A stretch of DNA of 64,000 bases from Corynebacterium sp. p3-SID1056 (GCF_025152525.1 NZ_JALXXL010000011.1:8812-72811); one strand, 5' to 3'; counted from the first letter of the stretch, positions 35,585 to 44,775 are shown. Translations and numbers: made by a program. The notes: generated by a model not told the origin, from the sequence alone.

Positions 35585-36256
35585 ATGCATTCAGTTTCTG
35601 AGTCTTTCGATCTGACCGGGCGTGCCCGTCTCCGTGATGCGGCGATCGAGTTGTTCGCGGAACGGGGGTTCGACAAGACGAGCGTGAAGGCAATCGCGGA
35701 GGCTGCCGGGGTCAGTCCTGGACTGGTGATCCATCACTACGGGTCGAAGGACGAGTTGAAGCGCGTCTGCGATGAGCATGTGATCGCCAAACTGCTCGAT
35801 GAGCGATTCGCCTCAGCGGAGACTCCCTCCCCGAACCTGGTGCAAGCGCTTCTGGCCGAAGCCTCGAGCGCGGGCCCGATGTTCAACTACCTCGCCCGCC
35901 TGCTGATCGAACCGGGTAAGGCCGGTGACGAACTGCTCGCCCGGCTGGTGGCGAGCACCCGGCAGAACCTGGCCGAGGGGCGCGAGTCTGGTTCGATCAT
36001 GCCTGCATCTGATCCCGAGGCGACCGCGATGCTGGTCACCGTGTTCGGGGTCGCGCAGTTCTTGGTGCGTGATCGCTTCGCGCAGGTCTTGGGGGCTGAC
36101 CCGTTCTCGGCTGAGGGGGCGGCACGGCTCACGCTCCCGACTCTCGAAATCTTCACCGAGGGCCTCTATGCCGATACGGGGCTGCTTGAAGCGGCTCGAA
36201 GCGCCCTCGCAGGGCAGAGCGACGCCGAGTCGAACGACGGAAGGGATGGCGCATGA
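35585..36256 (+). CDS. TetR/AcrR family transcriptional regulator
   Basis: 223 residues. HTH DAAIELFAERGFDKTSVKAIAEAAGVSPGLVIHHYGSKDEL is complete; the helical ligand domain follows (LVQALLAEASSAGPMFNYLARLL). Its stop overlaps the ABC ATPase start (GCATGA), so it is probably the local regulator of the exporter operon. The module lies between the IS21 scar and a truncated conjugative-element gene, which suggests acquisition by transfer. Confidence 0.9.
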   Translation: MHSVSESFDLTGRARLRDAAIELFAERGFDKTSVKAIAEAAGVSPGLVIHHYGSKDELKRVCDEHVIAKLLDERFASAETPSPNLVQALLAEASSAGPMFNYLARLLIEPGKAGDELLARLVASTRQNLAEGRESGSIMPASDPEATAMLVTVFGVAQFLVRDRFAQVLGADPFSAEGAARLTLPTLEIFTEGLYADTGLLEAARSALAGQSDAESNDGRDGA

Positions 36257-37179
36257 CCGCCGTCATTGAGACACGCGAGTTGCAGAAGAAGTACGGCAAG
36301 CACCTCGCCGTCGATGGGATCGGCCTGCGCGTCGAACGGGGTTCGGTGTTCGGGTTGATCGGTCCGAACGGTGCGGGCAAGACGACGGTGTTGCGGATGC
36401 TGGTGGACATCATCCGCCCGACCGCTGGGGAGTTGAGCGTGCTCGGTTCCGTGCCGCGCCGTTCCGGTACGGCGCTGCGTCGTCGTATCGGCTACCTGCC
36501 GGGCGAGCTGAAGCTGTCCGAGCGCATCCGTGGCGGCACGCTCTTGCATCACCTGGCTCAGATCAGCGGTCCGGTCGAGCCGGGCACGATCGAGGGCCTG
36601 GCAGAGCGTCTGGGTCTTGACCTGAACCGTCCTGTGAGGGCGTTGTCGAAAGGGAACCGGCAGAAGCTGGGCCTGATCCAAGCGTTCATGCATCGGCCGG
36701 AGTTGATAATTCTCGATGAGCCGACCAGCGGCCTCGATCCGTTGGTGCAGCGCGAGTTCCTGGCGATGGTGCGCGAGGCACGCGAAGCCGGGCAGTCGGT
36801 TCTACTCAGTTCGCACATCCTGACCGAGATACAGCACTCCGCAGATGATGTGGCGGTTCTCGCCGGCGGCAGGATCGTCGCCCAGGGCGACGTGTCCTCG
36901 CTGAGACTCTCCCGCGTCGCCCGGCTGAGCGCCGTGCTCGCAGACACCACCGCCGACGCGGCACGGGCGGCGCTCGCCACGTTGCCGATACTGGATGACC
37001 TCGACGCGGAAGCGACCGCCTCGGGCGATCTCGTGAGGCTCAAGGCCACCATCCGAGGCGAGGCCGACACGGTCGTGAAAGCCCTCGCGCAGTTCACCGT
37101 GCGCGACCTGACCATCGAAGAACCCGACCTCGAAGAGTCGATCCTCGACCTCTACGCGCGAACGAACGGCACCAGATGA
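36253..37179 (+). CDS. ABC transporter ATP-binding protein
   Basis: 308 residues. Walker A GLIGPNGAGKTTVLRML, signature region LSKGNRQKLGLIQAF (degenerate LSGGQ), Walker B LIILDEPTSGLDPL and the switch His in LLSSHILTEI. The C-terminal 80 residues form the extra domain seen in DrrA-like exporters. It should power the permease encoded next; the substrate is not shown, but TetR control points to a toxic compound. Confidence 0.93.
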   Translation: MTAVIETRELQKKYGKHLAVDGIGLRVERGSVFGLIGPNGAGKTTVLRMLVDIIRPTAGELSVLGSVPRRSGTALRRRIGYLPGELKLSERIRGGTLLHHLAQISGPVEPGTIEGLAERLGLDLNRPVRALSKGNRQKLGLIQAFMHRPELIILDEPTSGLDPLVQREFLAMVREAREAGQSVLLSSHILTEIQHSADDVAVLAGGRIVAQGDVSSLRLSRVARLSAVLADTTADAARAALATLPILDDLDAEATASGDLVRLKATIRGEADTVVKALAQFTVRDLTIEEPDLEESILDLYARTNGTR

Positions 37180-38000
37180 CCACGGCAGCACTGGCCCCGG
37201 TTTCCCGACCCACCGCCCCGATCTTCTCCCGGCACCTGCTCGACGGCTGGCGCGGGCAACTCGGCTGGTCGCTCGGCATCGCGGCCGTGATCGGGATGTA
37301 CCTGCCGTTGTTTCCCTCGCTGCAATCCCCGGAACTCGCGCAGTTGATCGACAGCCTGCCCGCTGAACTGGTGAGCACGCTCGGGTTCAACCAGATCGCC
37401 AGCGGAGCAGGTTACGCGCAAGCGACGTTCTTCGGCCTGCTCGGCTTCGTGCTCGCCGCAATAGCCAGCGTCTCCTGGGGCGCGGCGTTCATCGCAGGCA
37501 CGGAGGAAACCGGGCGACTCGAACTCACCCTCGCGCACGCGGTCGGACGCGCCCAGTACGCGCTCGAAAGTGCAGCGGCACTCATCGTCAAGATGCTCGC
37601 CCTCGGCGCGGTGGCATTCCTGCTGATCCTCGCAATCAACACCCCCGCAGAACTCGACCTCTCCGCCACCAACCTCCTCGCCGTAACGATCGCCTGGACA
37701 AGTCTCGGCCTCCTCTCCGGTGTCGCCGCTCTCGCGTTCGGCGCCCTCACCGGGCGGCGATCCTGGGCGATCGGAGCCGGAGCCGGGATCGCCGTCCTCG
37801 GCTACGGACTCGATGCCGTCGGAGGCACCAGCGAAGACTTCGCCTGGCTATCGAACCTCTCGCCCTACCACTGGGCATTCGACAACACCCCGCTCGCGGA
37901 CGGCTTCGACTGGGCCGGGCTTGCGCTCCTCTGGGGTCTCTCCGCAGTCCTCATAGGTATCACCGCCTGGGCGCTGTCGCGCCGCGACATCCTCGGGTAA
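37176..38000 (+). CDS. ABC-2 type transporter permease
   Basis: 274 residues, six predicted helices (GWSLGIAAVIGMYLPLF, TFFGLLGFVLAAIASVSWGAAF, SAAALIVKMLALGAVAFLLILAI, LLAVTIAWTSLGLLSGVAALAFG, SWAIGAGAGIAVLGYGLDAV, ALLWGLSAVLIGITAWALS) and the usual terminal RRDILG. It is about half the length of typical fused actinobacterial permeases, so it probably dimerises. Overlaps the ATPase gene by 4 nt. Confidence 0.88.
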   Translation: MTTAALAPVSRPTAPIFSRHLLDGWRGQLGWSLGIAAVIGMYLPLFPSLQSPELAQLIDSLPAELVSTLGFNQIASGAGYAQATFFGLLGFVLAAIASVSWGAAFIAGTEETGRLELTLAHAVGRAQYALESAAALIVKMLALGAVAFLLILAINTPAELDLSATNLLAVTIAWTSLGLLSGVAALAFGALTGRRSWAIGAGAGIAVLGYGLDAVGGTSEDFAWLSNLSPYHWAFDNTPLADGFDWAGLALLWGLSAVLIGITAWALSRRDILG

Positions 38001-38151
38001 CCCATATCCGTCGCCTGAGCAACTTTCCCCTCGCCCGCCCTGACCCCTAGCAACGTGGTGCATCTGCTGACGGGCGGCGGGTACAGCGGCGTCCTGGCGC
38101 GCGTCCTGGCGTGGGTGCTGGTGGCGCACCTCCCTTCTGGGAGGCGTCACC

Positions 38152-38493
38152 GTGGACGAGTACATCACCCCTGCCAGCGACGATACGGCGGGACCGGCTG
38201 GCCCGGCCAGCCACGGATTCGAGAGCCCCGAGGGACTACGTGCCCTGTTGATCCGCTTGCATGAAGCCGGGCCTGGGGCCTGGCGGGGTGATCGTGAGGC
38301 GGCGGAACTGATGCGATACACGGCAGTGAGGTATCGGCGGCTGGCTCGCAGATACAGGATGGATGCCTGGGAGGTCGCTTCGATGGCGTTCAGGGTCATG
38401 CTCGCCCCCTCGACGCGGAACGCGGGGAATCCGTGGGCTGTTGTCACTCGCGCCGTGCAGATCACGTGTATCGCGGAGGCTCGTGCTTCCTAA
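38152..38493 (+). pseudogene. truncated conjugative-element/plasmid protein
   Basis: 113 residues from GTG 38152 with GGGAGG upstream. MDEYITPASDDTAGPAG..., GLRALLIRLHEAGPGAWRGDREAAELMRY and AWEVASMAF..NPWAVVTRAVQITCIAEARA resemble a protein that recurs, in longer form, on actinobacterial integrative elements and plasmids (often labelled serine/arginine repetitive matrix protein). Here the frame stops right after ITCIAEARAS, so it appears cut at the element's edge near 38493. The following 255 bp up to tRNA-His hold nothing recognisable. Confidence 0.6.
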
Positions 38494-38708
38494 AACCCAA
38501 GCCGAACTGGACCACCTACATCAGATCAGACACACACAGGGGGAAGGGTGGCGGGGTGTTGTAGGGCTGCCTCAGGCGGTAGAATGGGCTTAGCGTCGTG
38601 GGGGCGCGTGTGTGGCTGCGGCGGCGTTGCTGCGGCCCGTGGGGCGGGGCAAAACACCTAAACAGAAGAGTCTTTAGCGTAGGTTAAAGCGTAGGTGGCT
38701 GAAAATGT

Positions 38709-38746
38709 AAAAATCCCCCAACCTGTCTGTGCAGGTCAGGGGATTA
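38709..38746 (-). terminator. terminator of tRNA-His
   Basis: On the minus strand AATCCCCTGACCTG pairs with CAGGTTGGGGGATT and is followed by TTT; it begins 3 nt after the encoded CCA. Confidence 0.9.
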
Positions 38747-38748
38747 TT

Positions 38749-38825
38749 TGGGGTGGCTGACGGGACTCGAACCCGCGACACCCAGGATCACAACCTGGTG
38801 CTCTACCAGCTGAACTACAGCCACC
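38749..38825 (-). tRNA. tRNA-His (GTG)
   Basis: Acceptor GTGGCTG/CAGCCAC with the extra G at -1 pairing C73; anticodon stem CCAGG/CCTGG with loop TTGTGAT (anticodon GTG); T-arm CGGGTTCGAGTCCCG; CCA encoded (38749-38751). Confidence 0.97.
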
Positions 38826-38874
38826 ATCGCTGCGTTTTCAGCAGCGGGATCTACCTTAGTACGCCATCGAGGTT

Positions 38875-39504
38875 TTACAAAAACTGCTGGTAGGTGTCGG
38901 TGGCGTCGCGCTTTGCCTCCTCCGCTGCTGCGGTTTCCGGCCCCGGCGCGTCCACGAACACGGCGCGGCGGTAGTAGTCCAGTTCCCTAATCGACTCGAC
39001 GATATCGGCCAGGGCGCGGTGCGCCATACCCTTGTCGGGTTGGTTGAAATAGGCGCGGGGGAACCAGCGGCGGGTGAGTTCCTTGACGGTGGAGACGTCG
39101 ATCATGCGGTAGTGCAGCGCAGCATCCAGCCGGGGCATGTGCGCGCGAATGAAAGCGCGGTCGGTGGCGATCGAGTTACCCGCCAAAGGAGCCGGGTGCG
39201 CCGGGTCGCAGTGTGTGTTCAGCAGCGCAAGCACCGCATCCTCGGCCTCCTGCACGGTCATCGCAGACGCCTTGATCTCGTCGAGCAGCCCGTTGTCGGT
39301 GTGCATCTTGGTGACAAAGTCGTCCATTTCGGCCAGCTCTTCTTCGTTCGCGCCGACGACGATGTCCAGGCCCTCATCGAGGATGTTGAGCTCCGCGTCG
39401 GTGACGAGTGCGGCGACCTCGACGATCACGTGGCGCTTGGGGTCCAGGCCCGTCATCTCCAGATCGATCCAGACGATGCGGTTGTCTTTGGCCTGAATTT
39501 CCAC
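38875..39504 (-). CDS. orn: oligoribonuclease
   Basis: 209 residues from GTG 39504 with GGGAGAAG about 8 nt upstream. DEDDh exonuclease motifs: [13 protein letters not shown] (Exo I), [16 protein letters not shown] (Exo II) and the terminal H-x4-D in [12 protein letters not shown]. It degrades 2-5-nt RNA and pGpG to mononucleotides. Starts 2 nt after the stop of the SDR gene, so they are cotranscribed; the same pair occurs in mycobacteria (Rv2509-Rv2511 region). Confidence 0.95.
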   Translation of the reverse strand: MEIQAKDNRIVWIDLEMTGLDPKRHVIVEVAALVTDAELNILDEGLDIVVGANEEELAEMDDFVTKMHTDNGLLDEIKASAMTVQEAEDAVLALLNTHCDPAHPAPLAGNSIATDRAFIRAHMPRLDAALHYRMIDVSTVKELTRRWFPRAYFNQPDKGMAHRALADIVESIRELDYYRRAVFVDAPGPETAAAEEAKRDATDTYQQFL

Positions 39505-39506
39505 AG

Positions 39507-40313
39507 CTATTCTTCTCCCATCTTTGCGTAAAAGCTGCCCACCAGCGGGGCGATCACGCCGCGCGGGCCGTAGGTCGAGACCACATCCATGGCCTTCGAC
39601 AGCGGGCCGGGTACGACGCGACGCTTGTTCGTCCGCATTGCCCGCAGCGTATCGCGCGAGCAAGACTCGTAGGTGGTCCAGAGGAAGTCCGGCACCACCT
39701 TATCCACAATGGATTGCTCTTCTTCGGGCACGTAGGCTTCGCGCACCGGGCCGGGGGCAAGCAGAGTGCAGTGTACGCCGGTGTCTTTGAGCTCGAAGTG
39801 CAGCGCCTCGGTAAAAGCGTTGACTCCGGCCTTTGTAAACACGTATGTCGCGTTGTTTGGGATGGGGATGTTGCCTGCAGCGGAGCCAACGTTGCACAGC
39901 GCGCCCTCGCCGCGCGGCACCATCTGATCAAGCACGGCCTTGGTGATGCGGAAGACCGCGGTGGCGTTGAGATTGAACTGGTTCGTCTCGTACTCCCAGT
40001 CCTGCCGCATAAAGGGGCCGAAGCTGGCAATGCCCGCGGAGTTGATGCACAGTGTGATCTTGCGGGTCGCGATGTGCGCGAGCAGCGCGTCGACGTCGCG
40101 GTGTTTGGCCAGGTCGGCCGCGAAGACCTCGACGTTGACGCCGTGGGCTTGGCTCAGCTCGCGGGCCAGCGTCATGAGTACGTTTTCGCGCCGGGCGACG
40201 AGGATGAGGTTGTAGCCGGCGGCGGCGAGATCGCGAGCCATCGCCGCGCCAATGCCCTGCGATGCACCGGTCACCAGGGCATAGGAGTCAATTTCGGGGG
40301 CTGGAAAAGTCAT
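39507..40313 (-). CDS. cmrA: SDR family oxidoreductase, probable mycolate reductase
   Basis: 268 residues. NAD(P)-binding [24 protein letters not shown] in [13 protein letters not shown], catalytic Ser in CNVGSAAG and Tyr-x3-Lys in [10 protein letters not shown] are all present. Neighbourhood with orn and overall similarity to Rv2509/CmrA suggest it reduces the beta-keto group of newly condensed mycolic acids, an outer-membrane lipid step. TACCCT is 7 nt before the ATG (leaderless). The exact substrate is inferred from synteny. Confidence 0.8.
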   Translation of the reverse strand: MTFPAPEIDSYALVTGASQGIGAAMARDLAAAGYNLILVARRENVLMTLARELSQAHGVNVEVFAADLAKHRDVDALLAHIATRKITLCINSAGIASFGPFMRQDWEYETNQFNLNATAVFRITKAVLDQMVPRGEGALCNVGSAAGNIPIPNNATYVFTKAGVNAFTEALHFELKDTGVHCTLLAPGPVREAYVPEEEQSIVDKVVPDFLWTTYESCSRDTLRAMRTNKRRVVPGPLSKAMDVVSTYGPRGVIAPLVGSFYAKMGEE

Positions 40314-40332
40314 GGTTTACAGGGTACCTGGG

Positions 40333-40659
40333 CTATTGCTTCTCGACGCCTACTTCACCCCTCGCCAGCGTCTCCAGCGCGTCGATATGCGCCAAGAATG
40401 CTGCCCGCCCCTCCCTGGTGAGCGTGACCCACACCGTGTCCTTGTCTCGTGTGGAGCCGTACTCGCGGAAGCGGGTGACGTAGCCGGCCTCTTCTAAGGC
40501 GGAGAGTTGTTTGGAGAGCGTGGCGTCGGAAAGCTGCGTGGCGTCGCGAAGCGTGCTGAAGCGCATCTCGTAGTGCACTTCGCCTTCGTAGGCGCCGGCA
40601 GCGTTGAGCGCCGCGCAGATTTTTAGGCGGTTGATGGGGTGAATTACGGGGTTAGTCAT
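40333..40659 (-). CDS. winged-helix transcriptional regulator
   Basis: 108 residues: NRLKICAALNAAG, FSTLRDATQLSDATLSKQLSALEEAGYVTRFREYG, then a wing and TREGRAAFLAHIDAL, the pattern of the small MarR/ArsR-like 'winged helix DNA-binding' family (PF13601). Its start overlaps the 3' end of the upstream membrane-protein gene by 8 nt, so it probably regulates that operon. Confidence 0.85.
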   Translation of the reverse strand: MTNPVIHPINRLKICAALNAAGAYEGEVHYEMRFSTLRDATQLSDATLSKQLSALEEAGYVTRFREYGSTRDKDTVWVTLTREGRAAFLAHIDALETLARGEVGVEKQ

Positions 40660-41080
40660 GGTACTTGTTCCAGGTCAGGCCGTATGCGGCGATGAGCCCC
40701 ACGGTGAAGAGCACGGACATGACAATGATCGCTGTGGTGCCGGCGGATTGCGCGAGCATCATCACTGGGTAGGCGACGAGCGGGGCGATCGCGGCCTTCC
40801 AATTGAGCTTCGGGTCCTCGCGCACTTCCTGCTTCACGGCGGTGCGTACGCTGCGTTTTGCAGAGAACTCGATCCACAACATGCCCGCAACGCCAGCAAG
40901 TAGGATCAGTAGGCCCCACGCGCTTCCCAGCAAGGCGAGGAGCATTCCCGCGCCGAAGCAGACGCTGACCACGGTGATGCGCAGCCACGGCACGGGCTGC
41001 GATCTGGCGGTCGCGCGGGCCTCGGTTTCTCGGACAGCGGCGAGCGCTTCGCGTGCCTCGGCGGACTGCATGTTTTCCAT
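40652..41080 (-). CDS. small integral membrane protein paired with winged-helix regulator
   Basis: 142 residues: a helical cytosolic N-terminus, then four helices (WLRITVVSVCFGAGMLLALLG, WGLLILLAGVAGMLWIEF, IAPLVAYPVMMLAQSAGTT, AIIVMSVLFTVGLIAAYGLTW). No family recognised. TATACT lies 7 nt before the ATG (leaderless). Divergent from the LURP-one-like gene; same operon as the regulator. Confidence 0.75.
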   Translation of the reverse strand: MENMQSAEAREALAAVRETEARATARSQPVPWLRITVVSVCFGAGMLLALLGSAWGLLILLAGVAGMLWIEFSAKRSVRTAVKQEVREDPKLNWKAAIAPLVAYPVMMLAQSAGTTAIIVMSVLFTVGLIAAYGLTWNKYHD

Positions 41081-41131
41081 AGTGGAAAGTATAAGGGCTG
41101 CGCGATAGTTTTGCCGCGGTAGAATTGTGCC

Positions 41132-41680
41132 ATGCTCGACCGCGACGAACTCATCTTCAGTCAGACCAAAGCGCTAGGTACGGACGAATTTGAAATCACC
41201 GACGCTGCAGGCACGCTCGTCGGTACCGCGCGCCAGACGCTGAAACTTAGTGATCTGTTTTCCAGTTCGCGGGGAACCGAAGTGCGGGATGCGCAGGGCA
41301 ATCTTGTGCTTGGGGTGACTGACCCGGTCAACTGGCTGCACGATTCTTACGAGGTCCGGCTCGCCGATCCCGACCTGCCGCTCGCCACCCTGCGCACCCG
41401 TTTCGCCTGGCTGCGCACGAAGCTGAGCCTCGAAATAGCCGGCTTTCCCGAGGTGGAAGTTGATGGCAAGCTTATGGCTCTCGATTTCACGCTGACCAGT
41501 ATGGGCCGCGAGATCGCGCGCATCACCGCCGAATATTCAGGGATGGGCCGGATGATGATGGGCAAGACCACGTATCGGATCACTTTCGCCCCCGGGCTCG
41601 ACGAGCGTCAGCACGCCGCGATCCTCGGCTCTGCCGTCGCGCTCGACATGCTGCGGCGCAAGCGGCGCAACAGTTCTTAG
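41132..41680 (+). CDS. LURP-one-related / phospholipid scramblase-like protein
   Basis: 182 residues with the tubby-like beta pattern of the family: LIFSQTKALGTDEFEITDAAGTLVG, RDAQGNLVLGVTDPVNWLHDSYEVRLADPD and TYRITFAPGLDERQHAAILGSAVALDMLRRKRR near the end. TAGAAT is 6 nt upstream of the ATG (leaderless). Bacterial members are uncharacterised; a membrane or lipid-binding role is guessed from the fold. Confidence 0.75.
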   Translation: MLDRDELIFSQTKALGTDEFEITDAAGTLVGTARQTLKLSDLFSSSRGTEVRDAQGNLVLGVTDPVNWLHDSYEVRLADPDLPLATLRTRFAWLRTKLSLEIAGFPEVEVDGKLMALDFTLTSMGREIARITAEYSGMGRMMMGKTTYRITFAPGLDERQHAAILGSAVALDMLRRKRRNSS

Positions 41681-41699
41681 GTGACCCTAAGAGAAAGAG

Positions 41700-41773
41700 C
41701 GCCCCCAGCAGGACTCGAACCCGCGACCAGCCGGGTAGAAACCGGATGCTCTAATCCACTGAGCTATGGGGGC
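41700..41773 (-). tRNA. tRNA-Arg (TCT)
   Basis: 74 nt; acceptor GCCCCCA/TGGGGGC, anticodon loop TTTCTAC (anticodon TCT, reads AGA), T-arm CGGGTTCGAGTCCTG with one mismatch, discriminator G; CCA not encoded. Confidence 0.95.
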
Positions 41774-41864
41774 ATGCTGCACAAGCTTTGTGTGCTTCGC
41801 AGCCCGCTCATTGTAGCGCATGGCCAGTTAGGCACCCCAATCAATCGAAAGTAGGGTAGGGGGC

Positions 41865-43859
41865 ATGTCTGAAGTGGGAGTTCGCAAGCGAGCCGTGAAG
41901 TCGGCCTGGCCGGTGTATGTCACCGCATTTCTTCTCGCCGCCCTGATTGCCGGGGCGGTGGCGCAGTCCTTTTCTGGTGCGTCACTTGCCTCGCTGGGCA
42001 TCCCAGATCCCGGTGCGCTCACGACCGCAGGGCTGCCGGCTTTGCGAGGTGTGGTCTGGTTGCTTGCGGCGCTCTCCGCTGGGTCGTTTATGTTGTCCGC
42101 CTGGCTAGTGCCACCAAGCATGCCGGGCGATGCGAATGCGGATTTAAACGGCGCGCGCCTGACTGTCGACGGTGTGATCGCCTCGCGCACGGGTGGCTGG
42201 GCGCAGCTTGGCATGGCACTGATCTCGCTTGTGATGATGCCGCTCGTGCTTTCCGACGTCTCCGGCCAGCCCTTGGTCGATGTCTTTTTCCAGCTCAGCG
42301 CGTGGTCGGTGGCGCTGGAGCAGGTGGCCGAGGCGAAGGTGTGGCTCATTACTGCTGGGCTTTCCATGGCGGTCGGCGCGAGCGCGCTGTTCGCCCGGAG
42401 CTGGTTCTCCCAGGTAGCCCTATTTTTCGGGGCGTTGTGTACCATCATGCCGCTGGCGTTGACCGGGCACTCTGCTTCCGGTGGTAGCCACGACTTTGGT
42501 ACGAACTCGTTGATCTGGCACTTGGTGTTCATGCTGCTTTGGGTTGGTGGGCTGATGGCGCTTGTCGCGCACGGTCGCAGGCTGGGACCCAACCTTGCGT
42601 TGGCCGCTCGTCGTTATTCCATGGTTGCGCTCGCCGCGCTCATCGTCATGCTTGGTTCCGGCATTGTCAATGCGCTAATTCGGGTGCGCCTGGCCGACAT
42701 GTTGGACTATGCCTACGGGTGGGTGCTCATTATCAAGTTTGCCGGCATTCTTGTGCTTGGCCTGATGGGGCTGGTGCACCGCCAGATCACGCTGCCGCAG
42801 TTAGAACAGCGACCGGGTGTGTTTACTCGGTTCGCCGCGGTTGAGGTGGCAGTGATGGCGGCGATTGCCGGCCTGTCTGTGACGCTGGGGCGGACGCCGC
42901 CGCCCCCGCCCCTCGATCCAAACCTCACACCGATGCAGATCAAGCTGGGGTATAACCTTTCGGAGCCGTTGACGTGGACGAATTGGCTCACACAGTGGCG
43001 CCCGGAGCTGCTCTTTAGTGTGATCGCTATCTGGCTTGCTGCCTACTACCTCCACCTTGTGCGTCGTGTCGACGGGTGGCGCACGACTCGGACGGCGTGG
43101 TGGCTGCTGGGGTGCGCATCGTTGGCGGTGACGATGAGCTCCGGGCTGGGAATGTACATGCCCGCTGCGTATTCCACGCACATGACAGTCCATATGATCC
43201 TGTCTATGGGGGTGCCCGTGTTCTTGGTGTTGGGGGCACCGCTGACGTTGGTGCGTGAGGCGTACCCGGCTGGCGAGTTTAATCCGCGCCTGTGGGCGGA
43301 GAGCTTCCAGCATTCGCGGTTCCTGCGAGTCGTGACATATCCACCGGTCTCGGTGGTGCAGTTCCTTGTGCTCTTTTATGTCATGTATGTCTTCCCCTCG
43401 CTGTACGCACTGATGATCTCGGAACACGCAGGCCATGTGCTCATGAACGTGGTGTTTTTGGCCTCGGGGTACTTCTACTTCTGGGAGTTGATTGGCCCCG
43501 ACGAGATCCCGGCACGCCAATCGGCGAAGGTGCGCCTGGCCTGGTTGTGGGTTTCCATGCCAGTGCACCTCTTCATGGGCGTCTACCTCATGCAGCTGAA
43601 TTTCGTACTGGCGGAGGATTTCTATCGCTCGCTGTTGTTGCCATGGGTGCCGGATTTGCTCAACGACCAGAAGGTCGGTGGTGGCATCGGCTGGGCATCG
43701 GGTTCCTTCCCGCTCGTCATCGTCTTCGCGGAGCTGTTCCGTGGGTGGCTGTCGGAAGATAAGCGTGAAGCTGTCGAGTCCGATAGGCGTGCAGAAGAAA
43801 CAGACGATGAGGAATGGCGCCGGTACAACGAGATGCTGGCGCAATATAACGGCAACTAG
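41865..43859 (+). CDS. CopD-CtaG fusion: copper resistance D / cytochrome oxidase assembly protein
   Basis: 664 residues with about 14 helices. The N-terminal half (to about residue 330) is CopD-like (GTNSLIWHLVFMLLWVGGLMALVAH, IIKFAGILVLGLMGLVHR). The C-terminal half is the CtaG_Cox11-type caa3 assembly domain with MPAAYSTHMTVHMILSMGVPVFLVLGAP and HAGHVLMNVVFLASGYFYFWELIG. The fusion is common in actinobacteria and is thought to move copper to the CuA/CuB sites of the oxidase, whose subunit I is encoded at 12870. TAGGGT is 7 nt before the ATG (leaderless). Confidence 0.92.
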   Translation: MSEVGVRKRAVKSAWPVYVTAFLLAALIAGAVAQSFSGASLASLGIPDPGALTTAGLPALRGVVWLLAALSAGSFMLSAWLVPPSMPGDANADLNGARLTVDGVIASRTGGWAQLGMALISLVMMPLVLSDVSGQPLVDVFFQLSAWSVALEQVAEAKVWLITAGLSMAVGASALFARSWFSQVALFFGALCTIMPLALTGHSASGGSHDFGTNSLIWHLVFMLLWVGGLMALVAHGRRLGPNLALAARRYSMVALAALIVMLGSGIVNALIRVRLADMLDYAYGWVLIIKFAGILVLGLMGLVHRQITLPQLEQRPGVFTRFAAVEVAVMAAIAGLSVTLGRTPPPPPLDPNLTPMQIKLGYNLSEPLTWTNWLTQWRPELLFSVIAIWLAAYYLHLVRRVDGWRTTRTAWWLLGCASLAVTMSSGLGMYMPAAYSTHMTVHMILSMGVPVFLVLGAPLTLVREAYPAGEFNPRLWAESFQHSRFLRVVTYPPVSVVQFLVLFYVMYVFPSLYALMISEHAGHVLMNVVFLASGYFYFWELIGPDEIPARQSAKVRLAWLWVSMPVHLFMGVYLMQLNFVLAEDFYRSLLLPWVPDLLNDQKVGGGIGWASGSFPLVIVFAELFRGWLSEDKREAVESDRRAEETDDEEWRRYNEMLAQYNGN

Positions 43860-44002
43860 CTGGGATGATATGAATTTTTCGTAAATGCTCTTCCCTTTTC
43901 TTTAAATTCGTGTAGGCTCCATGTCGGGCGGTAGTTTCGTTTAGTGCCATCGCCCCATAGCCGCACAGCAAAAATATGCATTGAAGGAAAGGGAACTTAA
44001 CC

Positions 44003-44638
44003 ATGAGCCATTTGCACACGCACCTACACGGCAACCTGATTGATAACCCGGTATTCCGTACGTTTGAAAACTCGGAGGCCGAACTGTGCAAGTTCCGGCT
44101 TGCCGCCTCGCGCCGCAGACTCATTACCCAGAAGGGCAATAATGGAAACGAGGCTGACGGGGCCTCCGGCGCAAATACCAAGGAGGTCTGGGAGGACACA
44201 GACCAGCTGTATATCGACGTGGAGTGCTGGGGGCAGCTTGCGGTCAACGTTGCGGCCTCATTGAAGAAGGGATTGCCGGTCTCGGTGTGCGGCAAGCTAG
44301 TCACGGAGACATGGGAGGTGGATTCCTCTCACCCGGAAAAAGAAAAAGAGATGCGCTCCAAGATCGTGCTGAAAGCCAGCCATGTCGCCTTTGACCTTTC
44401 GCACTACCAGGTCAGCAGCGTGCGTTCTGCGCCGATGGGCAACACGCTCAAGGGGCAGAAGCCGGTTGAGCCGAAGACGAAGTGGGACCTCATTGGGGAT
44501 GAAAGTGAGCACCGCGTGAGCGCGGAGGACGCGCTCGAACAGGTGGAAAAGGCGAAAGCACGGGAGAAGGTTGCCGCGAGCGCCGGTGGGAAGCAGGAGG
44601 CAGCCGGGAAGGAGAAAGCGGACACTCCGCCTTTCTAG
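44003..44638 (+). CDS. single-stranded DNA-binding protein
   Basis: 211 residues. OB fold: HLHGNLIDNPVFRTFENSEAELCKFRLAASRRR, DQLYIDVECWGQLAVNVAASLKKGLPVSVCGKLVTETWE, then an acidic/low-complexity tail ending DTPPF, the partner-binding tip. It contains a longer loop (residues 48-66) than housekeeping Ssb and matches the second SSB paralogue kept next to ettA in mycobacteria (Rv2478c). The leader carries GAAGGAAAGGG and a TAGGCT -10 about 90 nt upstream. Confidence 0.9.
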   Translation: MSHLHTHLHGNLIDNPVFRTFENSEAELCKFRLAASRRRLITQKGNNGNEADGASGANTKEVWEDTDQLYIDVECWGQLAVNVAASLKKGLPVSVCGKLVTETWEVDSSHPEKEKEMRSKIVLKASHVAFDLSHYQVSSVRSAPMGNTLKGQKPVEPKTKWDLIGDESEHRVSAEDALEQVEKAKAREKVAASAGGKQEAAGKEKADTPPF

Positions 44639-44716
44639 GCATCGAGGAAGGGATGGTGCCCCGCCGGTGCCGACTGGATGCTGGCGGGCTGGCCATGTGC
44701 AGTCGCCGAAATGATG

Positions 44717-44743
44717 TACTCTGTGGAAAGCATTTGCGCAAAT
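44717..44743 (+). promoter_or_regulatory. ettA -10 element with overlapping ATTTGCGCAAAT palindrome
   Basis: TACTCT (44717-44722) is followed 9 bp later by ATTTGCGCAAAT (44732-44743), a 12-bp perfect palindrome at or just after the predicted transcription start. CTGTG and CACAG flank it loosely. This is the position of a repressor operator; no factor can be assigned. Confidence 0.4.
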
Positions 44744-44775
44744 CTCACAGTCGATTTCACAAGAGGGGACTTCAC

